Shown here in pieces: positions 49,505 to 62,181 of a stretch of DNA of 64,000 nucleotides (position 1 is its first letter; each line of letters begins with the position of its first letter). The DNA is taken from positions 62,001 through 126,000 of the forward strand of contig JAQGBZ010000160.1 of NCBI GenBank assembly GCA_034687125.1, written 5' to 3'. Below the pieces are notes generated by a model that ran no database searches, was not told where the DNA came from, and saw only the letters and a list, made by a program, of their open reading frames with translations. Source of the stretch: Neelides folsomi. Taxonomy: Eukaryota > Arthropoda > Collembola > Neelipleona > Neelidae. The translations under genes were made by a program, and so were the position numbers.

Positions 49505-49686
49505 CATTTTTAATTTTAATTGTACAAATTTGAAATTTTAAATATTATAATACACTTTATATTAATATGTATTATATTATATGTATTATATATGTATATT
49601 ATCCTTTATATTATATTTTGTATTAAAGAAGACATATAATTATTAATTAATTATAAACATGAAATCAAGAAAGGTATCTGGTTAAT
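49505..49686. other. Short AT-rich spacer
   Basis: Separates the oxidoreductase 3' end from the CDK12 leader region; TATATTA-rich, nothing else seen. Confidence 0.4.
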
Positions 49687-52129
49687 TTAAACATTCGTTT
49701 CCAGTTTTTGATCCTTTGGTTTATTCAAGTTTTTCATAAAGAGATGTGTTTCTTTGAATTCCTCCACGTTGATGACATTTCCTTTTTTTCTCGATTCTTC
49801 TGCAGCGAAAACACAAATGTGGGAATCTATCATTGGAATATTAAATATTATTAGTACCTCATTAAAAATTGAAAGATTTGAATCTAACTTATTTATAAAA
49901 ATATATATGAATATATGAAATAAATTAAAATTTTATATTTGGGTTCAAATACCGAGCGTGTCAGTTGGTCCTGAAGTTAAATACTTTTTTTGTTCACGGG
50001 TAATGCAAGCTTTGACAAAAGAAGCCATGAGACCAAAATCTCCTCCGCCGTGTCCACTTGGTCCTTCGTAATTCCGATCTTCGACAAACTTTTCAATTTC
50101 TACTTTCTTTCTTTGTTGGGTTAAGAAATCGAAAAGAATCAAATTGGTTGAATCTCCCGTGAGTTCTCCTTTAGTGCCATAAATCACTGTCTTTAAAGTT
50201 AAAAGAAAATAATGAGCAACATTATGTGAATATGAGATTTGCCCATATTAACTAATTGTACATTTAACAGGTTATATTACCTTTCTTTGGCATATTGCTT
50301 CTGTAAAGGCAATCATTGTAAACGACGCTGTTGCTCCATTTTGAAACTCCATATTTACAATTTGATTGTCGCAAACATCGTTATCAATTTCATAAACACA
50401 ACGGCCGTAATCTCCTGTTTTTAAGGCTTCGGTCAAATTTTCAATATCTGGATAATAAACATAATGCATTATTTATCTCATATTTTCAATATATTGAATT
50501 ATATATTATTTTGTGTTTTTATAAATTAAACAATACCAATGGACCCATTAGGCTGAACAACATCAACAGGCCATGTTATATGACCCTGCATAAACGGCTG
50601 AATGTAATGTTTTTTGGCAGAGAATTGGCATGAAGGTTCATAAGGACAATCGAGACAGCGTCTAAATGTATTTAGTAATTATCAATATTAAAGCATAAAT
50701 AATATATTTAGTTATATTTTATATTACATTGCTGATAAAGCTTCTTTCGGCTTATTGGCCTTGTTGAAATGTTTCAATGTTCCAAAAGAAGAGATTTTCT
50801 ATAAACATTTTTCAGTTAAATATGGTTCAACAAACGTTAGTGCACACATTAGTTAAATCTTAATTAAATCTTAATTAGTTAAATATGTAATTTACCGTGC
50901 ATTTTGAATCCATCAAGAATTGTAAAATGTCGAGATCATGACAGCTTTTTGACATTAAAGAAAATGTTGAAGTTGATTCTTTATTCCAATTCCCCCGTAC
51001 AAACTAATTTAAAATATTCATATTATAACGTATTTTAGTTATGACTTCGTTGTCTTTATCTGAAATGACAAACCGAATGAGCGAAATGCCAAAAACCAAC
51101 TGGTTCCGTGTGCTGAATGTTCACTATATCGCCAATTACCTAAAAGTTTTATGCAAAATTTCCTATAACTTCGAATACATTTTTTATATAATAAGTGTTA
51201 AGTAAGTATAAATGTATAGTTTTTTCATGCATTCGTCTGTAAAAGTTTTTTGATTGTGTGAAAATAGTCAGTGTATCGCAAAACATGTCCAACACCAAAA
51301 ATGACATTGTTTCTTGTCACAGCTTCGTGGATATTAAAACAGTCATTGAGTGTAACAGCCATTGGTTTTTCCAATAGAATATCGTACTTCAGATTAGCAA
51401 ATGCTGTAAAAATTAAATAATAATTATTAAAAAAAATTATTAATATATATAATCTTATACCAATGGTTGGTTCACAATGGATTTGATCTTGAGTACAAAT
51501 TGCAACTGCGTCACATAATTTTGGTAAACTGGCCATCTTAATCATTATGATAAATTCATTATTTGCAACTTATTATTTTAAGAGAATTGTTTTTAAGTAA
51601 AATGATGTTTATTCACCTCCTTCCAATCTTTGAAAATGTTCTTTTGAGGAATGTCATGTTCCTGTATAAAACCGTATACAATAATTTAATAAATATTTAA
51701 TATTCTAATTTACCATAAAATATTAGTAATTAAAATTATAAAATAATTTTTTCAAATGTCTTGACTTTTGCAGTTTTTTAATTATAGGAAAATGATCTTA
51801 CTTTGGCAATCGGGTTCCGTCTGTAATGATGATGATCTGCAACTGCAACAACTTTCAACAGCTTTGGATAATATTTAGCATATGATGCGTATAACGTTCC
51901 CCTATACACAATTTCAAAAATTTGCATAATGCACAAATAGCGAAATATATTATCTACAGAGGTATATGCACAGATAACTATACAGGTATTTAAAATCTAT
52001 CTGTATGTTACATTAGTATAAAATTTAATGTACAAAATTCGTATGAAAAAGTTCCAATAACCTTTGACCAGCTCCAATAATTCCAATAGTGAGGGGTTTG
52101 TCAGGCGGTGAAAATTGAGCAAAAGACAT
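49687..52129 (-). CDS. Gfo/Idh/MocA-family NAD(P)-dependent oxidoreductase
   Basis: Twelve exons: 52129-52062, 51901-51802, 51661-51617, 51536-51461, 51403-51231, 51139-51074, 51003-50896, 50798-50728, 50661-50537, 50447-50281, 50190-49953, 49826-49687; phases close, 458 residues. The N-terminal Rossmann fold has GIIGAGQRG (about 16-24), a central ALLEKP-type segment (LLEKPMAVT, about 106-114) and the family's HD motif in CHDLDIL (about 197-203). A cysteine cluster [11 protein letters not shown] follows, then the C-terminal domain with [10 protein letters not shown]. These are the hallmarks of the dehydrogenases acting on sugars, inositols and related polyols; the substrate cannot be told from sequence. 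No signal peptide, so cytosolic. The fifth intron appears to use a GC donor (AAT|GCATGA), since no in-frame GT exists before the stop and the joined protein [15 protein letters not shown] fits the family. Confidence 0.88.
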
Positions 52130-52593
52130 TTTCTATAAAAAATCTTCCAGAAAACTTAAAACAACTGAAATGACCAAAAGAAAAATGGAATGTTTTTAAA
52201 TGTCGTTGAAGCCGAAGTCTTTTAAATAGTCATTCAATTAAATAAGGAAATCTCAAATGAAAACTTATATCTTTTCTTTCTTCAATTAATGGACATTTAT
52301 ATTAAATGTAAGATGAATTATTCCAACTGAAAAAATCTTTCAATCTACATTTACATAGGTATTAACTAACCGCACATATAAAATATGGATTTTATATCAA
52401 AGTGTATTGAAGCTCAAGCCAAATTATCATACAGATAATTTCTTATCGTACATAGCATTTTATGTAGAATGAAATTGGTTGAATGAAATTGGTTGGATGT
52501 AAACAATTAAACAATTCATACATATTGGTGTCAATGTTTTATTTAGATAAGACATTTATTTTTTGTACTCAATTCAGTCAATTTAATAGTTAT
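52130..52593. other. Spacer upstream of the oxidoreductase
   Basis: Presumably the oxidoreductase promoter and the 3' untranslated region of the acidic C2HC gene. No motif stands out. Confidence 0.4.
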
Positions 52594-54264
52594 TTATAAG
52601 GATTTGAATGGTTTGAATGGTTTCACAAGGAGAAACGTGGGAAGTGCGTTGATCCGATGCCTCACAACTTGGCACTTTTGTTCATGTTCCGTTAGTTCTT
52701 GCTCTGGGACGGATTTTCGGCAAATGAAGCAAATCACACGACCTTCTTTTTGCAATGGCTCAATTGGATTTTTAATCAAATCATCGATTATTGGCAAAAT
52801 TGGCAATTGATCTTCTTCTTTCCTAAACAATTAAAGATTAAAAAATTATATTTAACTTAGTTTAATAAAAATATTTATTACTTTATACCATTTAAATTTT
52901 AAGTAGTAATTTAAATTCTTAATTGATAATTTTTTAACCTGATGTCTAAGGTCAATACTTGGGCCATTTGGACATTTTTGGAGTTTTCGGATTTTTTAAT
53001 TTCTTTTTCAATTCTTTCATTCTCAATTCGTTTCGTTTTATCAATAGACCGAGTTCTCCGTTTGTATTCTCTTTTTGGAGGTTTTCGGTTTGGAGTTTCT
53101 TCGTCTGAGCTGCTTTGGACAGTTTTCATTTTCCCGAAAGTTGTATGAGCATTAAAATAACGTCTCATATTGTTTACTTCAATCCTGGTGACCTCAACAT
53201 TACCTTTGACATTTTCTCCTTTTGGGTTTTGCTCATCTGCTTGGGTTTTCATTTCCGCTTGCTGGTCGCCTTGAAAAGAAACTGATTTCTTGGGTCTTCG
53301 CTTTCTTTTTATTTTCCTTCTCGTGATTTGGACAACAATCGCTGAGTGAGTCTTCACCGGAGATGTTTGTGTCCATCTTGAGCTCCACATTGGAATTGAA
53401 TAAATTGAACCTTCATGTGAAGAATCTGATAATTCATTAATTTGACTACAATTTGGTTCTTTAACATTATTTTCATTATTGTTAATGTTCTCATTTAACA
53501 TTAAATTTTCCTTTCCTTTCCATTCACAGACGTCTTCGATCATTTTATTTTCTTCAATCATTTCTTTTTCTTCTTCCAATTTAAAATTTTCTTTCAATTT
53601 AAATTCTTCTAATTCCAATTTATTATTAATGGGCGATTGAGATTCTTCAAAAACGTTCATTTGATCAATTATGGAATTTTCTTCGATTTTTGTATTTAAT
53701 TCTTCTTCATTTTCCGATTCGTATTTTTCGAGTGAAATTGAAGGACTTTCTCCATCTGCAACTTCATCTGCGTATTTACAAAGAAGCTGAGCGATATTTG
53801 TTTCTTCTTCGTGGTTTTCTTCGCATTCTCCAAAAGATTGTTCAGATTGTTCTTCAACGTCTTCAACTTGTGTGTTGATTGTGTTGTTGTCGTCTGTGTC
53901 GGTTGTGTACATTTGATCCATTTGTTCATAATCTATGAAATTGATTGGCGGCGGAGCGGAGGAAGATCTTCGTTCAAGAACAACAAAATCATCTTCTTCT
54001 TTACCTTCATAAGCGTCAAATAATCTATTGTTGAGAAGATAAGAATCGGTGAGTTTGTTGACTTGGCCCATTAGCCAATTACGGTAGTCATTTTGTGTTG
54101 ACCATTGGCCAATTTGCTGGGAATATTTTTCTTCTGGTTTTCTCCCCCTTTTCCGAAAATGAGGTCGAGTTGACAAATTTCGAAGAAGTAAAGAAGAAGA
54201 TTCGGAATTTGATTCGCAATCTGGTTCACTTCCCGTTTCTGTTCCTCCGAATCTATCGTCGATC
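52594..54264 (-). CDS. Long acidic protein with C-terminal C2HC zinc finger (5' end uncertain)
   Basis: Two exons: 54264-52939 and 52822-52594, phases close between them. The long exon encodes about 441 residues: a Ser-rich start, then very acidic Glu/Asn-rich sequence, then a basic region with ITRRKIKRKRRPKKSVSFQG, which contains a PP1-docking-type K-S-V-S-F. The last exon has VICFICRKSVPEQELTEHEQKC, a C2HC finger (C-x2-C ... H-x3-C). There is no ATG at the start of the long exon; it opens at an acceptor (TTTTGTATAG) needing a phase-2 donor upstream. A donor inside the last exon of the ZNF474-like gene (AACCA|GTTTGT, about 55060) has that phase, so both may be one gene of two fingers; otherwise the protein starts within the exon, for example at MGQVNKLTDS. 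Confidence 0.65.
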
Positions 54265-54388
54265 CTATACAAAAACTACATTTTAGCTAATTAAATTATT
54301 AACTATGAAATTATTAAAAATAGTTAATTAAAGTTAATAAAATAATGGTATAAGTCTAGAATATGGGGACGCGCGATATTAAATATAA

Positions 54389-54972
54389 GGTGAGTGATTT
54401 TAGACTAATTCGACTATGCTAATTACGAATCTGAAACTAGTTTGTGTCGCTCGCGTAAAACAAAAAAGTGTTCGACTCATTCCTGAGCTATGAGCAATTA
54501 AAGTTTAAATGGTTTGCATAGGCCGCACTATGCGCGGCCACCTTCTATTTTCTCTTTCCCTTTCATTTTTAAAAACGAATCATTTCCATTTTCATTTCTT
54601 CCTTTGTTTCAACTTTAATTTTACGATTGGTTAATCGATTTGTTTTATTATTTTAATTTATTTTACATATTTTTTTAATTAATGGTTTATATTTATATTT
54701 GGTTAGGTTAGGTTTGATCATTTTTGATTTCTAGTTATTATTTATATTAGGTTAGATTAGGTTTAAAAGAAGGCTTTTTTCTTGCTGGTATGTTATTCAA
54801 AAGGCAATTTATCGCATTTACCCCTTTCTGTGAAACGTTTTTGCTTTGTATTACCTATCCCTTTGTATATAATATAATACAGATGCAAAAATTTTAAATA
54901 TTCGCAACTTTTTTATTTTACGCAAGCGACGCAAACTAACTTCGGATTCGTAATTAGATAAAAACACTCACC
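54389..54972. mobile_element. 584-bp inverted-repeat element with TAA duplication
   Basis: The left end GGTGAGTGATTTTAGACTAA and the right end, read on the minus strand, GGTGAGTGTTTTTATCTAAT begin arms of about 75 bp, which share AATTACGAATC.GAA..TAGTTTG and CGTCGCT.GCGTAAAA. Flanked by TAA at 54386-54388 and 54973-54975. The interior is non-coding and holds a GGCCGC...GCGGCC hairpin (about 54519-54538). TAA duplication and length point to a PIF/Harbinger-type MITE; the family is inferred. Each end carries a GTGAGT, a perfect splice donor sequence. Confidence 0.75.
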
Positions 54973-55043
54973 TAATATTTAATTTTAACCAAAATAATTA
55001 AGTTAATTAGAGTATTAAATATGACGATTATTTAAATATTATA

Positions 55044-56463
<1,420 letters not shown>

Positions 56464-56549
56464 CTAAAACATCTCAAACTACTCTCCAACCTTTAATTTT
56501 ATTATTGGCTATAATTTTCATATATTGCTAAAATTTACTTATATTCGCG

Positions 56550-56630
56550 AAAACTTATATTGGCTAAATTTTCATATATTGGCTAAATTTACTTATATTG
56601 GCTAAATTTACTTATGTTGGCTAACTATCA
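56550..56630. repeat. Short tandem TATTGGCTAAATTTACTTA
   Basis: Four imperfect units of about 19 bp. Confidence 0.7.
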
Positions 56631-57649
56631 GTGCTTTGAGAGAATACCGGGAATTCAATTACTGTAATTAATTCTCTTTGATGACTTTCGTGGTGGCGGT
56701 GTTGATGTGGCGAAATTGAGATTTTAATTAGAAGAGTGATTGTGGAGGGAGTGTGACACTGGGGCTGTGTGTCACTCCCTCTCAGTTTGATCGACAATTA
56801 ATTGAGGAGTTTGGAGGAATGGGAATAAGACCTAGTTTGGGGACGGAATCGATTCCAGGACGAGTCGGAGCCATCGCGAGACAAGACACACATTCCACTA
56901 CTCGTCAGCATCAATATACACAAATTTCATATTTACCTTTACCTTCCTATATTAGATAATAAGAATAAGCCATAAGTACAGGTAGAAAATTATAATGTAC
57001 ATATCTGTATAAGTATAAATACTATGAGTTATGAGGACATTTTTAATACCACTATGGTATATATAAATGTATGTAAATTATTCTATAACATTAAGTCCAA
57101 ATAACTCAATTCAAAACCTTAACTCTCATATAAATTAATAGTTATTTGTTATTCACATTGCTTGAGTTTGTGTTTGTGGGGATAAAAAGATAAAGAGTTA
57201 AAAAGCTTTCGCCGGTTTTCTTCTCATTTTCTATTTATTCATCAATTTCATCCACGCAAAACCTTGAAAAACCATTTTAAATAAATAATGAATTGTTACA
57301 ACTTTGGGTACTGACAATGACTATTGATTTTTTCCACAATATTAGCCAATGAGTCTACTTAGTTAAATTAGAATGGAATATTTTCAAATGTTTATGAAAT
57401 TAAAATCAACAGTCAGCAATATTTAATTACCATATTTTAGACATTGAAAACTTGACTATTTGCTTTTTATAGATTATTTATCAGGGACTGGGAGGATTAT
57501 TTTTATGTAACATTAATAATGTTAATTAAAAGTTACTGTTAACTAGTGTAGTTAACTAGTGTTAAGTAGTGTTAAACACTTTACATTACAGGTATGAAAA
57601 GTAGGTATTTATGTATGTAGTATAATAAATAATATGACATATATTTGTA

Positions 57650-57723
57650 CAGGGTGGGCCATAAATATCTTTCTTTTTTAAATATACAATCATAAAAAAG
57701 AAAGATACTTATGGCCCACCCTG
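57650..57723. mobile_element. Mariner-like MITE copy 6
   Basis: CAGGGTGGGCCATAAATATC ... GATACTTATGGCCCACCCTG, TA on both sides, 74 bp, nearly perfect palindrome. Best preserved copy of the GATACTT variant. Confidence 0.85.
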
Positions 57724-58030
57724 TATATGATGCTTGATGCAGAATAATATTAAATGAATATAGGATTAAGTCATACATTTAATAAAATGAAATAAATTGG
57801 ATATATGCAAAATATTGAACAAACAATTTTGATTCCAATTGGACAATTTATGCGCAAAATAATTAATTTTTGTATGATGGAATAATCTTAAACAATGCTA
57901 AAATTAATTTGGTTAATTAACTATTTGTTGCGTTAAGATTATGATATGAAACTTGTAATTTGTTTTTATATTAATTTTGCATAAGTACAGTAATAAGCAG
58001 TGTAAGTTGTAAGTTGCTGAAGAAGTTGAT

Positions 58031-59740
58031 TTATGATTTTGAGGCTTTGACTCCTTTGCGAGTTCGCGAACGTCGAGGTTTCTGGACAGGCAATTGGAGA
58101 TTGCTTTCCTTCGTGCTCTGAGAACTTTCCACGAATTGAATCTGCTTGAACACTTTGACAAACTTGCCGCTTTCAGCTTCAAGAATGCTTTTGTCCGAAA
58201 AGACCGATTTCCCCTTGCGCTTCTGCTTGGCCACGATTTCTTCAAGTTCACCACTGGAAGATTCAACGGGAAGCGGCGGAACCGGAGGGACAGTCGGAAT
58301 GGTCAAAATTCCCTTCTTCGATTTTTCATCTTTGAAGGCGACTTTCTTCGGAGTGGGTGATGGAATTTCCTCTGTGGTCAATTTTGCCTCTTTGGTGGCC
58401 TTTTTGTACTCGGCAATGATCTCGTCCAGTTTTTTAGGAATTTCCCCGATTTTTTTATTCCAATCTTCGGATTTTTTTGGAACTTCGGGTTTCTTCAGAA
58501 TTTCGGGCTTCTTCGAATCCTCCGATTTCTTCTGAACTTCGGATTTTTTGAATTCTTCGGATTTCAGAATTACGGGTTTTTTGGAATCTTCGGCTTTCTT
58601 CAAATCTTCAGATTTCTTCAAAACCACGGATTTTTTCAAATCTTCAGATTTCTTCGGAACCCCGTCGAATTTCTTGCTTTCGGGCTTTTTGGCTCCTGAA
58701 GGTTTCCTGGATTTGTCCAACGACTTGTTTTTGATGATTCCTTCAGCTTCGGAGGATTTCCCTGCTGATTTGACCGATTCTTTTGCACCAGCTTTAACCG
58801 ATGACAATTTTGCCTTTTCTTCCTTGGCTGATTTGTCTTTCATTTCTTCAAGGATAAGTTCGTCGAGGCCGAGGGTCTTAAGAGCATCTTTGTAGGAGAT
58901 TGACCTTTGCACGCTTGGATTTTCTGGCGTTCCCAATGTAAAGTCCATTTCAATTGCCTTAAAAACAAACCACTTTTAAGTACAACTAATTACAATTAAC
59001 TTCAATTAACTAAACAGTATCCTAAAACTTAATACAATACATTAAATTTAATATTTACATTAAACTGACATTGAATGAATTAAAACTTTAGTAATAAACT
59101 TTAAAATTTTTAATTATAATTAAGATAAATGTTTACTCGCTCTTTCCGTGCTTTTTCCTCTTTCACTTTTTCAACGATTTCTTGCCTTCTTTTCTCTTTA
59201 GCATTTCCAATCTCCTTTGCATTGGCTCCTTCAGATTGAATTGGTTTGACATCGCCGAAAAATTCTGGGCTGATCTTTGTGAAATGGCTCGCCTAAATTA
59301 ACAAATAATTAATTAACAACAATTAAAATAAATAATTAAAGAGTAATTATAATTTTATATTTATATTATTATTTAAATATATAAATTCAAACATGTGGGA
59401 CTGATTTTGATCCTTTGTATTTAAATTCACTGTTTCCGTTCCGTTTATCTTTCCCTCTGCTTCCACTTCGAACGACTCCTTTCTTGGAGCTGACCTGGAC
59501 TTTCGGGACGAGTCCTTTAAATCCTTGAGCTTCGATCTTCTTCTCGATCTCTCCAACATTAAGAAGTTCGTTGGCAATTTGCGAATCCAATTTTTCCATT
59601 TCTTTTCCTTTTCCACCGGCTTTGGCCAATTTGACCTTTTTGAAAGCTGACTTCCTCCCCTTGAGGGAATTCCCTTTGGACTTCTTCACTTTGGATCCGG
59701 CAGTTTCATCCATCGTTGGAACCTCGACTATGTTGACCAT
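58031..59740 (-). CDS. Lysine-rich low-complexity protein, unrecognised
   Basis: Three exons: 59740-59393, 59292-59137, 58957-58031, all joined in phase 0, giving 476 residues. The N-terminal exon is basic (SKVKKSKGNSLKGRKSAFKK). The middle exon is helical and charged (EIGNAKEKRRQEIVEKVKEE). The long last exon has about ten irregular repeats of KKSEDLKK / KKPEVPKK type, then SPTPKKVAFKDEKSKK (a K-V-A-F motif of PP1-docking type), proline-rich TVPPVPPLP and a basic end RRSRTRKGVKASKS. The composition suggests a nuclear or nucleolar, phosphorylated protein. No signal peptide or known domain. It is arranged head to head with mRpS22, 347 bp between start codons. Confidence 0.75.
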
Positions 59741-60087
59741 GATGAATTTTACCCCTCTCAATCTAATTAACTAATTGAGCAATTAAATTATGATTAGAAA
59801 CTAAATTACATTTTATTAAAGATTTTCTCGTAATTCAAATAAGTAAGTCCAAAGGTCATTGAGTTGTTATAAAATTAAGAGTTGAGAAGGCGATAGGAAA
59901 AATTGAACGTTTTGGGTTCTTTGAGACAATCGCGATATGAGAGAATAAATCGGCTCTTGCGAACCCCAAATTCGTACAATTTGCCGAAGTGGGCAATTTT
60001 TTCACTATTATTTTCCTAACCAACTTAACTATCTTAACAGTAATTACTCTAAACATTAAACCCTAATTATTTTAGAAAATCATCAAG
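59741..60087. promoter_or_regulatory. Shared region between two divergent genes
   Basis: Only 347 bp separate the start codon of the lysine-rich gene (-) from that of mRpS22 (+). Both leaders and both promoters must lie here, so a bidirectional promoter is likely. 59885-60000 is the GC-richer core. Confidence 0.5.
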
Positions 60088-61613
60088 ATGAAGAAAGGAA
60101 TCATAAATAATTTAAGATTCTTGCATAATATTTATAAGGCTCCTTCAACCTTCACCAATTCACAATTTATTTCAACAAGGCAAATTTCCATCCAAGAGAT
60201 CAAATTTTCAAAAGATACAACAAAAACAAAAGACGGTAAATAATTATTACTTACATGAAAGCAGAATAATAGTTAAACAATTATCCTCATATAATAAATT
60301 ATTTTAAAAAATTTATACAGCAGCAAAGTACATTAAACATTATTAAACATTAAACATTATAGTAAAATGTTAAATGTTCATATTCATTAGATCCACAATC
60401 CCAAGACGAACGAGTAATCAAACTCTTCAGAACCCCGAAAGTTCAAGAACTTCTTAAAGAATTGACCGGCTATGAGCCATCCCGGGTATTTCATCATCGG
60501 AAGATCGGGAATAAATTAAAAGAGCCACAGTATACATTCATGACCGAGAAACAATTAGAAGAAGCCCTTGATGAAGCAAAAGCAAAAGCCGACAAACTTC
60601 TCCAAATGCCACCAGTTCTGAATCCAAGAAAGCCAATTAATAAAACTCTCAGTTTCGATCCTCAGGTTCAAGGATTGACTTCCAGTACGCTTCTCATGAT
60701 TGATACTTCTTTTGATGTTAACCACAAGGTATTTAATTAATTAATTAATTTTGTTAATTACTATTAATTTTATTAATTACTATAATTTTATTATTGTTAA
60801 ATAATAATCATGTTTTAGGAGCGAACGATCGTTGCCCGAGATCCAGATGGAACTCTTCGTTATGCATCATGGGAAGAACGAGAAAAACTAATCAATGTTT
60901 ATTTTCCTGTGGCTGGGAAGCATGTTGTTAATCCTCGAATGTTCGATCCGCCAATTCTTAAAGAGGTCCTCGATCGGGCATCGCCAACCGACAACGTGTA
61001 CGAGTTCATATTGGACAGGGCTTGTTTGCAGTTAGAGCCAGATGATCCGCGTTATATTTCAACTGCGGAAACGACCTATGAGAGAATCAACGAAATGGGA
61101 CATTACGATTTCCTCAGATCGACTCGACATTTCGGTCCGATGACCTTCCATCTTGTCAGAAGAAGGAATATGGACGATTTCATCTATTTCCTTCTTAAAA
61201 ACGAAAGGTAAACGCGAAAGTCAATTAATATTCAAATTAAATTAGAAATTTTAAGATTTAATTGAAAATAGAAATAAGATTTAATTGAAATGTGAAATTT
61301 AAAGATTATGAAATTTAAGAGTTTTAAGTTCATTAAAGTTTCATGTGTAAAAATTAATTTGTGTTTTGTTATTTTGTTCAGATTTGATGATGCTGTGAAA
61401 CTCGTTGAATTATTCTTTGAACTTTTCCCATCGGCAAGTTCCAGCATTGAGTCAAAATCGACCTCTGATCCAATTAAAAAGTTAGAAAATTACATTAAAA
61501 CTGATGCTCTTAAAAAAGATAAGATCCAATTGGCTCTCAACGCATTTGTAGAAAAACAAGAAAAGCAAAAGATGTTGAACGAAGGGCTGAAGAGATCCCA
61601 TGGCTTGGGATAA
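60088..61613 (+). CDS. mRpS22: Mitochondrial small ribosomal subunit protein mS22
   Basis: Four exons: 60088-60235, 60391-60728, 60819-61207, 61382-61613; phases close, 368 residues, close to human MRPS22 (360). The first exon carries a basic, Arg-poor-in-acid leader (NNLRFLHNIYKAPST) suited to mitochondrial import. Family hallmarks are EPQYTFMTEKQLEEAL, KLLQMPPVLNPRKPIN, the block ERTIVARDPDGTLRYASWEE, INVYFP and YDFLRSTRHFGPM. mS22 is a metazoan-type protein of the mitoribosome small subunit with no bacterial counterpart. Confidence 0.95.
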
Positions 61614-62181
61614 ATCTCCCCTTTAATCTTTTTTTACAATCGAGTTTCTTATTAGTCTTTTGTCAATTTAATATTTATTGTTATTGTAGATAATTTGATA
61701 TTATAAAAGCAAAAGCTCTTAATGGGTTTGACATTTAAGTTTATGTTATTTATCTCAATTTAATACTTAGCAAAAAATAATAAAAGTTTTTCATAAATGA
61801 TATAAAGATGCATTGTTTTAATTAAAGCATCCGAATACAACAATCATCTATGTTTAATTAGCTAACTTTGCACATCATAGATATTTAATCTAACTTTATT
61901 TTTTGTAAGAGTCAATGATTATAATTTATTGAAACAAATTAATAAATCAACATTAGTTTTATAGAAAAATCGCCAAAAGGGGTTATATGATATTTGTGAA
62001 ATGGGTAGATGATAAAACTTGCTATATTTATATTCAAATAATACTGTGCTTTTCTATTCGGCGTATTTTGCGAAGAAGAAATAAGAAACTGAAGAAACAT
62101 TTATTATTTTAAAATGTTAACATAATTAAATTAACCTAACCGTAGTTAAACATAAAACTTAAATATTGTTAATTGGATCAA
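61614..62181. other. Spacer downstream of mRpS22
   Basis: Contains AATAAAA-like polyadenylation signals (about 61777-61785) for mRpS22 and then the promoter of the next gene. Nothing else seen. Confidence 0.45.

Larger units (their letters stand above)
56464..58030. other. Spacer with leader-like island and a MITE
   Basis: 56640-56900 is GC-richer and may be promoter or 5' leader of the ZNF474-like gene. A short tandem of TATATTGGCTAAATTTACT-like units lies at 56550-56630. MITE copy 6 follows at 57650. No coding gene seen. Confidence 0.4.

Noticed and set aside
54700-54760. TTAGGTTAGGTT motifs that resemble the arthropod telomere repeat TTAGG
   Set aside because: Only two units in a row, inside the inverted-repeat element; no tandem array, so not telomeric.
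58146-58895. Plus-strand frames rich in Ser/Phe (SSDFFKTTDFF)
   Set aside because: Shadow of the KKSEDLKK repeats of the lysine-rich minus-strand gene.
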